From CAYRAV01 sp964422365 (GTDB taxonomy: Bacteria; Bacillota; Clostridia; Lachnospirales; Lachnospiraceae): a DNA stretch of 37,086 bases. The position numbers and the translations under genes are program-made. Below, piece by piece: positions 7,884 through 16,765 of the stretch. Position 1 is the first letter of the stretch; each line of letters begins with the position of its first letter. The stretch is from contig CAYRAV010000028.1 of the NCBI GenBank assembly GCA_964422365.1, positions 1 to 37,086 of the forward strand, written 5' to 3'. The notes under the pieces were generated by a model that saw nothing but the letters and a program-made list of their open reading frames with translations, searched no databases and was not told the origin of the DNA.

Positions 7884-10800
7884 TAGCTCCTTTTTTTCAT
7901 TAAAAATTCTGTAACTTGAATTCCGCTTTTAGCTGTGCAATAACGTTCCTTCACTTCTGAATTTGCTTTTGCTGCTAAATCTTGGCGTAGTTCTGATGAA
8001 AAAATCATTTCTTCTAAAGTCTTTTTCCATTCTTGCTTTGTTTTACATAAAAATCCATTTTCTCCATTTTTTATTACCAACTCTAGTTCAGAGTTATAAC
8101 TTGCCACTGTCGGAACTTCCACTAGTGCAGCCTCCATCCATTTATTTTCAGATTTACAAGTATGAAAAAAAGTATCCTCTAATGGCATAAGATTAATATC
8201 AATCTTAGCTATTTTATAAGGAAGCTGTTTCCAGTCTATAAAATCAAATTTCTCAATTCTTTTTTCATATTTCATAAATCTTTCATCTAAATTTAAACAT
8301 CCTCCTAATTCCAAGCAAACTTTTGGATGATTTTCTAAAATATCCAAAAGTACATCTGATATTAATTCAAAATCTGCATCATGTGTTTTAGAACCACTAA
8401 AATATCCCAAAATTATTCGATTTTCATCTTTTTTTATCTCCGTCTTTGCTTTTTGTGAAATCATATACATTTCCATACTTGCTACATTTCTATTCACCAA
8501 AACCTCTTTTTGTGGAAAATCTTTTTCTATTGCTTCTTTCATGTTCTCTGTTGATGTAATAAAAGCATCTGCCTGTTTCATGCATTTTAAGATATTGTTG
8601 CAATACTGTTCAAACCCTTTATACTCTGGATCTTTTAAAAATTCCAATGATTTTATCTGTTCAAAATTAAATATATAATCATCAATATCATAAAAAACCA
8701 TCTTATTTTGGGAATGAAACTTCGCTATCAATTCAGATAACTTATCATTTTGAATTGCTCTATAAATCACTAAACATTCATATTGAGAAGCATCTATCAT
8801 TTCACACCCTGCCAATTCCACAAAATCATAATCTACCCCTTGGAATAATAATTCTTCTCCTAAATGTTCCCCTCTATATCTAGAAGAAAAAGTAATATAT
8901 TCTGTTAAAATTAATACTTTTTTTCCTTCATTATACTGTATATAACTATCTGCAAAGTTAACAATTTGATCAATAGCAGCTTGAGCATTAATTTTATCTA
9001 TCACTAATCCTTTGTCATACTTTCTAATTCTTTCTGCCGGTGCTCCAAGATTGAAAGAAACAATTGGATATTGTAATTGCATAATTTCCTCTGTTGTAAA
9101 TGAAAATGTTTCTGGCCAAACAGAACTTATCATAAAAATATCTATATCATTCTTTAAGATTAATTTAGGCAACATATCAAATGTATATTCTCCCACTTCT
9201 ATAAAATGGGAATTATGAATCTCCTCCTGTGATGAACCTATTAAAACAATATTAATATTTAGTTTTCTATTTTCAATTATTTGTAACATTTCTTTTACTA
9301 TATCCAGTCCTTTATGCTTAGATAACACCCCTAATAATCCAATATTTAAAGTAGATGTAATTTTGTTTCTACGTTCTAATTTTTCTATATAAGAAACTTT
9401 ATGTGGTATTAATACAATGTTCTCCAAATCATTATACACCTTTTTTAAAATATCTTCTGAATTTTTAGAAAACACAATGATTTGAGTACATTGGCTCAAA
9501 AACATTCCCCAGTTTTCACGCCATGTTTTCATGCTTTGAGATTCTAAATATTGCATTGTCTGATTATTTTTTGCACAATTTTCACACTTTTTGCCTTCTG
9601 GTAAATCACAATATTTTCCGTTAAAATCTATTAAATTAACCCCTGGGCATAAAGAATAAAAGTCATGAAGCAAATAAATTACCTGTAATTTATATTGTTT
9701 CTTACACTTTAATATTTCATCTAATAAATCATAAATATTAGGATAAGTAACTAATTCATTTACATAAATTGAATTCACTTTCAAATCAGTAATAATACTC
9801 TCTAAAACTTCTATCTCTTCAAATGAATATTCAATTTTATATCCTTTTTTCTCATATTCAAGTCGATATTTACTTATATTAACATCATATTTTACTACTA
9901 GCAAGTTACTTCCAAATTCTAAATCCTCTCTTTTTCTTTTTTCCAAATATGAAGTTGCTCCTCCACCCAAATTATGATTAAATGCTAAATTCACTTTGGT
10001 ATCATCCATTGATAATAATAATTTTAGAAGAATATATTCTCTAATATCTTTATTAATATCTTTTTCACAATATTCAGCAACATCTTTATTATAATTTGGA
10101 TGTTTATTTAATAAAATCTTTCCATTTCTTTTCAACAATTTCTTTTTCTCTTCTGATAAAAAACTTCCCCCATGCTTATGATATACATATAAATTTTCCA
10201 CATGCACATTTTTATAGCCTGCCTCAATTGCTCTTTGACACCAATCATTCTCTTCTCCATATCCTTTTGAAAAACTTTCTTCATCTAAAAAACCAACTTT
10301 TCTTAGAGCTTCTTTATTCATCCCCATACAAAAACCAACTCCTGTTGGCATTTCTGCATAACGTGGTTTTATCAGTTGAAACACTTTATCAATATGAGCC
10401 AGTGGCATGCCTTCAAATATTTCATTATCAACAGCAAATCTTGGGAAACTACATATTGTACCACAGTTTGTAAATGGTGTAGAACTAGCTACTTTCTCCT
10501 GCATAATAATCGGATACATTAACCGTTCTAGCCATTGTTCAGGTAATTCAACATCAGAATTTACTAATGCCACATGATTTTCTGTTAATTTCAATGCTTT
10601 GTTCACAGATTTAACAAAACCTAAATTTTCACTATTATTAATTACTATTGTTTCGCTGCTTTGTTCAGCATATTCTTTTAAAAACTTATCTACTCTTTCA
10701 TCCGTACTTTTATCATTTACCAAAAATAACCTATATTTCATGGCAGTCTTTTCAATACTGCTAAATAATTTTTCAAAATACTCATATCCATTATATATTG

Positions 10801-11359
10801 GAATAATTATATCAATAGTGTCATAAAATATTGTTCTATCAAAATCCATTTTATCTGCCGAATTATTTCGTAAAAATTCAGCAAAATCTATCCCATAAGA
10901 CAAATCTTCTTGTAATTCCAATTTTGTTTGTTTGATATTATATAATACATTTTTTAATGTTCCTGCTTTTAGATATTTAAAAAATTTATATATATTTTTC
11001 CTATTGATCTTTTTCAACTTATTTTTCCAAGAATATTGTACAATATTTAATAACTGTTTATAATATATGCCATTAATTGAAAATTCCAGATATACATATA
11101 ATTTCTCATTTGTTTTCAGTTGACTATTAAAAACAAAACCACTCAATTTTGCATTTTCACTCTTAAACTGTTCAAATACATCTAACCTTTTCACCCCATA
11201 TACAATATTTTCTGATATATTAGTATTACGTCCAATCACTTTTAATTTTATATTTTCTAATTTAAATTCTTCATGAAATATCCAGCCAGCTATTGATAAA
11301 TGATTATCTTTAAAATCAAATATATCAACATTGCACTTCCATTCTATATTTTTTTCCAT
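7883..11359 (-). CDS. Three-domain glycosyltransferase (beta-domain + GT2 + GT4 + second GT4-like domain)
   Basis: The 1158-residue protein opens with a small beta-rich domain (1-105; pattern LSIAGW, KRLDVF, LSGFVF). A GT2 domain follows at about 180-400 (DIIIPIYNGYEY, NSDVELP as the metal-binding DxD equivalent, GEENDWCQRAIEAGY). A GT4 domain at about 450-805 has a four-cysteine cluster (Cys571, 584, 592, 595) and the SSVWPETFSFTTEE sugar-nucleotide motif. A second GT4-like domain covers 812-1158 and resembles the two stand-alone paralogues at 11593-14299. Several glycosidic linkages could be made by one protein, as in WbdA-type polymerases. An AGGAGAG-like ribosome binding site precedes the ATG. 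The stop overlaps the permease start, so the two are translationally coupled. Donor and acceptor sugars cannot be read from the sequence. Confidence 0.9.
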   Translation of the reverse strand: MEKNIEWKCNVDIFDFKDNHLSIAGWIFHEEFKLENIKLKVIGRNTNISENIVYGVKRLDVFEQFKSENAKLSGFVFNSQLKTNEKLYVYLEFSINGIYYKQLLNIVQYSWKNKLKKINRKNIYKFFKYLKAGTLKNVLYNIKQTKLELQEDLSYGIDFAEFLRNNSADKMDFDRTIFYDTIDIIIPIYNGYEYFEKLFSSIEKTAMKYRLFLVNDKSTDERVDKFLKEYAEQSSETIVINNSENLGFVKSVNKALKLTENHVALVNSDVELPEQWLERLMYPIIMQEKVASSTPFTNCGTICSFPRFAVDNEIFEGMPLAHIDKVFQLIKPRYAEMPTGVGFCMGMNKEALRKVGFLDEESFSKGYGEENDWCQRAIEAGYKNVHVENLYVYHKHGGSFLSEEKKKLLKRNGKILLNKHPNYNKDVAEYCEKDINKDIREYILLKLLLSMDDTKVNLAFNHNLGGGATSYLEKRKREDLEFGSNLLVVKYDVNISKYRLEYEKKGYKIEYSFEEIEVLESIITDLKVNSIYVNELVTYPNIYDLLDEILKCKKQYKLQVIYLLHDFYSLCPGVNLIDFNGKYCDLPEGKKCENCAKNNQTMQYLESQSMKTWRENWGMFLSQCTQIIVFSKNSEDILKKVYNDLENIVLIPHKVSYIEKLERRNKITSTLNIGLLGVLSKHKGLDIVKEMLQIIENRKLNINIVLIGSSQEEIHNSHFIEVGEYTFDMLPKLILKNDIDIFMISSVWPETFSFTTEEIMQLQYPIVSFNLGAPAERIRKYDKGLVIDKINAQAAIDQIVNFADSYIQYNEGKKVLILTEYITFSSRYRGEHLGEELLFQGVDYDFVELAGCEMIDASQYECLVIYRAIQNDKLSELIAKFHSQNKMVFYDIDDYIFNFEQIKSLEFLKDPEYKGFEQYCNNILKCMKQADAFITSTENMKEAIEKDFPQKEVLVNRNVASMEMYMISQKAKTEIKKDENRIILGYFSGSKTHDADFELISDVLLDILENHPKVCLELGGCLNLDERFMKYEKRIEKFDFIDWKQLPYKIAKIDINLMPLEDTFFHTCKSENKWMEAALVEVPTVASYNSELELVIKNGENGFLCKTKQEWKKTLEEMIFSSELRQDLAAKANSEVKERYCTAKSGIQVTEFLMKKRS

Positions 11360-11592
11360 ACCATTCTCTCCTACTTATCTATTTTGCAGAATCTCTATAA
11401 TACAAATTTTTAATTGGTCTTATATTAACATTAAATTTTGAATAATTTTATAACATATTTCGTTTTTATATGTGGAGGCTTTATAAAAAACTGCAAGGAA
11501 AATGGAGCAAATATGGCAAAAAATACTGCACCTGCTTCATAAAACAGCTCAAAGCCCCATAAGTCAAAAGTTCGAAACTTAATCAACAGACA

Positions 11593-12738
11593 CTACTTAT
11601 TCAATTTTATTTTTCTCACCAACTTTTTCGGTGTCCCCGCTCCATTTCGTATCACAAACTCCCTACACCGAATAAACCAGTTTAGTTTTCTATATAATAA
11701 TATAGAACATCTTCCTTTCTTTTCCACCTTATAACTTACAACCTTAGGCAATTGTTCCACAAATCTTTCCACAATACCTTCCAATGTAAAATTCTTTTCT
11801 ACATCAATTTCCACATTTCTTCTAATCTCTTGTACTTTATCTTGATTCTCTAAACACCATTCCAGTGCTTCTACCCATTCTTTTGTACTATTTCCACATA
11901 ATATACCATTTCTTTTATCTTCCACAATATAATCATACGGAATCACATCACTGTATATGCCAACACATCCTATGGAACTGTATTCGATATACTTATTATA
12001 ATGTTTTCCTCTATGGAATTCCGTATCTGGCATCGGTGCAAGTCCAATATCCCAATTCAGTTCAAAAAATCTTTTCTGATACTGTTCATAGTCTTCCTCA
12101 TAAGGATAATAAGTTAATCCCAGCCTATCTATTAAATCAATTTTTGCTCCCATAAATTCTATATCTACTTCTTCTTTATGCTTTTCATAAAATTCTTCCA
12201 TTGCCTGTTGCACAATCCGCTGTACATCTCCTGCTCGATCTACTGAACCGGCAAAACCTATCTTTAATTTTCTATTTTTTTTCTTGTGTACAGATGCAAA
12301 ATTGTGTTTTAAACATGGTTCTTCCAAACGCAACACTTGTTTTGCATCACTTTTATATTTTTCAAGAATATGCCGCGATGGGCTAATAAAAACATCACTG
12401 TTTTTGATAAACCACCATACTCTCTTCCTTACTGCATCTTTATGGAAATAACCCGCAGAAAGTGAATCGGGAGCAATCTCAAACACATCATCATCTAATA
12501 CATACAAAATGAGTTTTCTCGCTTTTTTACACTTTTTTGCAATTTTCCATTCCAACCATCTAGAACTCCGCACAAAGATAACCACATCCGCCCATTTGCA
12601 TTGTTGTGTTGTTACACTCTGAACTTTACTATGGATAAACTCTATTTTCCCTTTTTGCTGCAAATAACTCATTTGTTCATACGCACATAACTTTACTGAT
12701 GGAATAAAACTTTCATATAATAACAACACATTGGTCAT
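11593..12738 (-). CDS. GT4-like glycosyltransferase, paralogue B
   Basis: The 381-residue protein has the two-domain layout of GT-B glycosyltransferases. An N-terminal Rossmann-like half (MTNVLLLYE, YVLDDDVFEIAPDSLS near 100) is followed by a C-terminal half with KIGFAGS and the donor-site region HYNKYIEYSSIGCVGIYS. It is highly similar along its length to the gene at 13085-14299, so the two are tandem duplicates, and it is related to the last domain of the 1158-residue enzyme. A clean AGGAGATAAAA ribosome binding site fixes the start. It has its own promoter at 12943-12970, which copies the promoter upstream of the GT2 gene. The sugar specificity is not known. Confidence 0.88.
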   Translation of the reverse strand: MTNVLLLYESFIPSVKLCAYEQMSYLQQKGKIEFIHSKVQSVTTQQCKWADVVIFVRSSRWLEWKIAKKCKKARKLILYVLDDDVFEIAPDSLSAGYFHKDAVRKRVWWFIKNSDVFISPSRHILEKYKSDAKQVLRLEEPCLKHNFASVHKKKNRKLKIGFAGSVDRAGDVQRIVQQAMEEFYEKHKEEVDIEFMGAKIDLIDRLGLTYYPYEEDYEQYQKRFFELNWDIGLAPMPDTEFHRGKHYNKYIEYSSIGCVGIYSDVIPYDYIVEDKRNGILCGNSTKEWVEALEWCLENQDKVQEIRRNVEIDVEKNFTLEGIVERFVEQLPKVVSYKVEKKGRCSILLYRKLNWFIRCREFVIRNGAGTPKKLVRKIKLNK

Positions 12739-12942
12739 TTTTATCTCCTATATTAAATTATATAAATATGTCATTCCTAATCGGCATCTTCTGATATGCC
12801 TTTTTTATCAAACAATATCAACAACTTATAAAACAAACCATTTATCACACTTTGACGATATATCCTTTTATCTCTTATCATCCTTACTCTTTTTATACTA
12901 TGTTTTGTGTGCTAAAGTTTCTTTTAAATATATCTTTCTACT

Positions 12943-12970
12943 ATTATACATTATTTCATCCAAAACTCAA
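12943..12970 (-). promoter_or_regulatory. Promoter P2 for glycosyltransferase paralogue B
   Basis: On the minus strand TTGAGT (12970-12965), 16 bp, then TATAAT (12948-12943). The surrounding 60 bases (about 12940-13000) are nearly identical to the block around promoter P1 at 15306-15333. Confidence 0.65.
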
Positions 12971-13033
12971 GTGACTTTTGCTTAACATTTTCTTACATTC
13001 TTTTCGGACTTTATGGACCTGCTATTTATAAAA

Positions 13034-13048
13034 GCAGCTATTTGCTGC
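13034..13048 (-). terminator. Weak intrinsic terminator after glycosyltransferase paralogue A
   Basis: A five-pair stem (GCAGC, five-base loop, GCTGC) is followed on the minus strand by TTTTATA. The stem is short, so read-through is likely. Confidence 0.3.
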
Positions 13049-13084
13049 ATTACAGCACAGACTCCGGGTAATACAACAGCATAT

Positions 13085-14299
13085 TCAATCTGAATAATAA
13101 TGGGGAAACACTTTTTCTAAAAACTTCTTAGGTGTATCTTTTCCATTCCTAATAATAAACTCAACATATCTTATCATCCAGCTCATCTTTCTATAAAACA
13201 CCACAGGGTATTTTCCTTTTTTTCCCGCCTTATAAGTTAAAATCTCCGGAATCTGGTCTAGAAATTCTTTCACAATTCTCTCTAATGTAAAATTTTTTTT
13301 CATATCTGATTCTATATTTCTCCGGATTTTTTCTATCCTCTCCGGATTCTCTAAACACCACTCCATTGCCTCTATCCATTCTTTTGTGCTGTTTCCACAC
13401 AATATACCATTTTCCCCATTTTTCACAATATAGGTATATGGAATTACATTGCTATATATCCCAACACATCCTATAGAACCATATTCAATATATTTATTAT
13501 AGTGCTTTCCTCTATGAAATTCTGTATCCGGCATCGGCGCAAGTCCGATATCCCAATTTAGTTCGAAAACTCTTTTCTGATACTGCTCATAATCTTCCTC
13601 ATAAGGATAATGGGTTAATCCCAGCTTATCTATTAGTTCTATCTTTGCTCCCATAAATTCTATGTCTGCTTCTTCTTTATGTTTTTTATAAAATTCTTCT
13701 ATTGCTTCCTGTAAAGTTCTCTGTACATCTCCTGTTCGATCCACGGAACCGGCAAAACCTATTTTTAGTTTTCTGTTCTCTTTCTTTCTTGCAGATGCAG
13801 CATTATAGTTTAAACATGGCTCCTCCAAAAGCAGAATTCGTTTTGCATCCTTTTTATATTTTTCAAGAATATGCTTTGATGGACTAACAAAAACATTGCT
13901 GTTTTTGATAAACCACCATACTCTTTTCCTTACTGCATCCTGATGAAAGTAAACAGCAGAAAGTGAATCGGGAGCAATTTCAAATACATCATCATCTAAT
14001 ACATATAAAATTAATTTATCTGCCTTTTTACATCTCTTTGCGATTTTCCATTCCAGCCATGTAGAACTTCGTACAAATATCACTACATCTGCCTGGCTGC
14101 ATTGGGCAGATGTTACTTCTTTTGCATCGGAACATGTAAAGGATATCTTTCCTTTCTGTTCTAACCATTTCATCTGCTCATACCCACACAACCGCACAGA
14201 TGGAATAAATACATCATAAATCAATAATACATTTGTCATAATCTGCACCATGCCTATCAAGCACAAACTCTCTTTTATTTGACAGGCGGTCTCTTTCAC
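13085..14299 (-). CDS. GT4-like glycosyltransferase, paralogue A
   Basis: This 404-residue protein is the tandem duplicate of the gene at 11593-12738. It shares YVLDDDVFEIAPDSLSA, RKRVWWFIKNS, RKLKIGFAGSVDR and RGKHYNKYIEY at matching positions. The frame given starts at a GTG 18 bp after the GT2 stop, preceded by AGGAGAAGGG. The homologous start in paralogue B corresponds to the ATG at 14239 (MTNVLLIYD), which has no clear ribosome binding site, so the first 20 residues are uncertain. It is probably cotranscribed with the GT2 gene from promoter P1. It likely adds one sugar to the cluster's polymer. Whether A and B now differ in specificity cannot be told. Confidence 0.88.
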   Translation of the reverse strand: MKETACQIKESLCLIGMVQIMTNVLLIYDVFIPSVRLCGYEQMKWLEQKGKISFTCSDAKEVTSAQCSQADVVIFVRSSTWLEWKIAKRCKKADKLILYVLDDDVFEIAPDSLSAVYFHQDAVRKRVWWFIKNSNVFVSPSKHILEKYKKDAKRILLLEEPCLNYNAASARKKENRKLKIGFAGSVDRTGDVQRTLQEAIEEFYKKHKEEADIEFMGAKIELIDKLGLTHYPYEEDYEQYQKRVFELNWDIGLAPMPDTEFHRGKHYNKYIEYGSIGCVGIYSNVIPYTYIVKNGENGILCGNSTKEWIEAMEWCLENPERIEKIRRNIESDMKKNFTLERIVKEFLDQIPEILTYKAGKKGKYPVVFYRKMSWMIRYVEFIIRNGKDTPKKFLEKVFPHYYSD

Positions 14300-14317
14300 C
14301 CCTTCTCCTAACTTTCA

Positions 14318-15226
14318 CTATGTATCGCCAAACAGTACCATAATCTTATAAATCAAATCATCGGATTTTCTTTGCCTGTAAATATTGGGCTCTCTTATCA
14401 TTTCAATCCTTTTTTTCATACTATGGGGACTATCTATTACCAAGTCCAGCCATTCACATTTTTTCCCTATAGGTTGGAATATTCTTTTAAATTCCTGATT
14501 CTGTCTGCATATCCGCCCTCTGTTTTTTCTATAATTTTTTATTCTGTATTTCCATTGTTCCACCCTTGATGTTCTTGCACCAATCGTATTGTTTCCATGC
14601 TGCCGGTACCAGATATATGCGTTTTCATCAAAATATACTTTTCCAAAACAGGCTGCAACTAAATAAAGCCACCAGTCATGCATTACTGTAAATTCCGGCA
14701 GCTCTTCTGACACCATTTCTATTAATTTTCTATTTACTACACAAGTACATCCTGTATTAATATTTTGAATAACAGCATTGCCAAAAGATGGTTTAAAGTT
14801 ACGATGCAAAACGGCTGAAGTAATTGGGTTTAGTTCTGTATCTACCGGAATTGTATTGCCGCAATATAACAGAGGGATTTCTCTTTCTGTTTGGTTCTCC
14901 TCAAGATATTCAACAGCATGGGCAATTTTATCCTGCAGCCAATAATCATCCTGATCAGAAAAACTATAATAATCCATTTCCCGGTCTGCATGCTGTATCA
15001 GATCAAAAAAACTTCCGGCTGCACCTTTATTTTCTCCCTGATAATAAGAAATAGTATCATATCTTTTACTATACTGTTCCAGAATAGACAATGTTCCATC
15101 ATCCGAACCATCATCCCGAATTAATATATAAATTTCTTTATAACTTTGGTTCAGTATACTATTAATCTGTTCAGATATATACTTTTCTCCATTGTATGCA
15201 GACATAAGCACTTGTACCTTTTTCAC
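14318..15226 (-). CDS. GT2 glycosyltransferase (rhamnosyltransferase-like)
   Basis: The 302-residue protein is a GT-A enzyme. It starts VQVLMSAYNGEKYI, has DDGSDDGT at 38-45 for nucleotide binding and FSDQDDYW at 89-96 as the DxD-type metal site, and has the HDWWLY motif near 172-177. The AYNGEKYI plus SDQDD combination is typical of rhamnosyltransferases of surface polysaccharide clusters, but the donor is inferred only. Start is GTG with a GGGAGG seven bases upstream. It is cytoplasmic with no membrane segments. It is the first gene after promoter P1 and precedes paralogue A by 18 bp. Confidence 0.88.
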   Translation of the reverse strand: MKKVQVLMSAYNGEKYISEQINSILNQSYKEIYILIRDDGSDDGTLSILEQYSKRYDTISYYQGENKGAAGSFFDLIQHADREMDYYSFSDQDDYWLQDKIAHAVEYLEENQTEREIPLLYCGNTIPVDTELNPITSAVLHRNFKPSFGNAVIQNINTGCTCVVNRKLIEMVSEELPEFTVMHDWWLYLVAACFGKVYFDENAYIWYRQHGNNTIGARTSRVEQWKYRIKNYRKNRGRICRQNQEFKRIFQPIGKKCEWLDLVIDSPHSMKKRIEMIREPNIYRQRKSDDLIYKIMVLFGDT

Positions 15227-15305
15227 TTCACTGCCTCCCAGGTAATATTCTTATTTATCATTGTATACTCTGTTTTGGTTCTTTTCTTAAAATATACTTT
15301 TTTAC

Positions 15306-15333
15306 ATTATACATTATTTCATATAAAACTCAA
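15306..15333 (-). promoter_or_regulatory. Promoter P1 for the GT2 gene
   Basis: On the minus strand TTGAGT (15333-15328), 16 bp, then TATAAT (15311-15306). The block about 15302-15363 repeats the sequence around promoter P2, including an upstream stretch AATGTAAGAAAATGT that may be a control site. Confidence 0.65.
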
Positions 15334-15369
15334 GAGTCTTTTGCTTGACATTTTCTTACATTATTGCTT

Positions 15370-15410
15370 GTTATTTGTTTCTATAGGGTGGATGCCCTAC
15401 ATAAATAACC
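15370..15410. repeat. Fragment of MITE family 1
   Basis: The stretch TGTTTCTATAGGGTGGATGC matches the inner part of MITE copy A (near 2485-2515) with few changes. No terminal repeats are left. Confidence 0.5.
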
Positions 15411-15463
15411 GCCAGAACCTTTCTGATTAACCCAAAATTTCTCCTCTGTCTCCTTATTGTTTC

Positions 15464-16639
15464 TCATTTATATTCACTTCTCTTATACACTTCCCTCATC
15501 ACTTTTTCTACTTCCTCTATAGAAAATTCCTGTATCTTCTCCTGATTAAACTCTCCCATCTTCCTTCTTAACTCTTCATTCTCCTTCAATTTCCATATTG
15601 CATCCTTATATCCATTCACATCATTTTTTCCTACTAAATATCCGCCCTTCTTTGGTACAATCAAATCTACATTACCACGAATTTCTGATGCAATTACCGG
15701 CAATCCCATTGCCATTGCTTCCATGACTGCTACAGGCAGCCCCTCTTGTAATGACGGAAATACAAAACAATCTGCTTCTCTTAATAACTTTTTTACATCA
15801 GTGCGGTATCCGGTCAATATGACATGTTTTCGCAGGTATTCACTATTCTCGATTCTGTGCTGCAGTGTGTCTGCTAATTTTCCTTTTCCACATATCATAT
15901 ATACAATTTCTTCTTCCTGCAGCTGTTCCATAGAATCTAAAACGATGCTATGATTCTTTCTTTTACTAAGTTCTCCCACACTCATTAGTATGAATAAGTT
16001 TCTTCCAGAATCTATTCCCAATTTTTCTTTGATCATGCCTGCTAACAGTCTCCGCCCGCTTTTATCCTTCTGTACATTTCCCTTATACTGTTGTAAATGC
16101 ATACCTATACCATGAATGAAATATACTTCACCATTCGTTCTAAGATGAAATGTTTTGGCTCTCTGATAATCTTCCTTATTCATTGTAATTAAACCATCTG
16201 TATATCTTGCCAGCCATTTTTCCACAGGATAAAAAACAAGCCAATTGACGAAAGGGGCACCCTTATAAAAATGAAATCCATGTGCTGTATAAATGACAGG
16301 TGCTGTCTTTGTATTTTTTGCTGCAAGACGTGCCAATACGGCACCCATTGGTGTATGGCAATGAACCAGCTGAAACCGCTCTTCTTCCATAATTTTCTTT
16401 AACTGTAAATATGCTTCTATATTTTCTTTTATATAAAATGGAGAACGAACAAAGTTAACTTGATGTCTTATAATACCACTATGATTAAGACGCTTATTGC
16501 TGTCTGTATATGTCGGCGTCTTATAATTTGTTGCGTAATGCACCTCATAACCCATTTCCTGTAATATTTTTACATTATTCATTTCAAATTGTGGCACGAA
16601 TCCACTTATAGTTGTTACAAGTAAGACTTTTTTTTTCAT
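15464..16639 (-). CDS. GT4 glycosyltransferase (EpsD/CapM-like)
   Basis: The 391-residue GT-B enzyme begins MKKKVLLVTTISGFVPQF. It has HCHTPMGAVLARLAA and YTAHGFHFYKG, the acceptor-side motifs of the group that builds lipid-linked repeat units, and in the C-terminal half SVGELSKRKNH, then FPSLQEGLPVAVMEAMAMG (the EX7E donor motif). It has no membrane helices and is probably peripheral. A strong AAGGAG precedes the ATG. It is the most upstream glycosyltransferase of the cluster, separated from the GT2 gene by 237 bases with promoter P1. It may make an early linkage on the carrier lipid; that role is inferred. Confidence 0.9.
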   Translation of the reverse strand: MKKKVLLVTTISGFVPQFEMNNVKILQEMGYEVHYATNYKTPTYTDSNKRLNHSGIIRHQVNFVRSPFYIKENIEAYLQLKKIMEEERFQLVHCHTPMGAVLARLAAKNTKTAPVIYTAHGFHFYKGAPFVNWLVFYPVEKWLARYTDGLITMNKEDYQRAKTFHLRTNGEVYFIHGIGMHLQQYKGNVQKDKSGRRLLAGMIKEKLGIDSGRNLFILMSVGELSKRKNHSIVLDSMEQLQEEEIVYMICGKGKLADTLQHRIENSEYLRKHVILTGYRTDVKKLLREADCFVFPSLQEGLPVAVMEAMAMGLPVIASEIRGNVDLIVPKKGGYLVGKNDVNGYKDAIWKLKENEELRRKMGEFNQEKIQEFSIEEVEKVMREVYKRSEYK

Positions 16640-16765
16640 AAGCTGCTCCTTCTTTGTAGACTCCTCTAATTGCTTGTTAGGTATTTCTGCATGATACTAA
16701 AAATTACTGAACTGCAAAACATTAGATTGATAACGGTGAGTGTTTCCGCAGGAACTATGATAGCA

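Larger units (their letters stand above)
12739..13084. other. 346-base gap between paralogous glycosyltransferases
   Basis: No gene is seen. The gap holds, from right to left, a weak hairpin after the upstream gene and a promoter block that is duplicated upstream of the GT2 gene. A leader of about 200 bases follows, ending in the ribosome binding site of paralogue B. Confidence 0.6.

Noticed and set aside
11455..11592. Open minus-strand stretch with hydrophobic residues (LWGFELFYEAGAVFFAIFAP) after paralogue B
   Set aside because: About 45 codons with no start or ribosome binding site and no recognised family; it could be a relic but cannot be supported.
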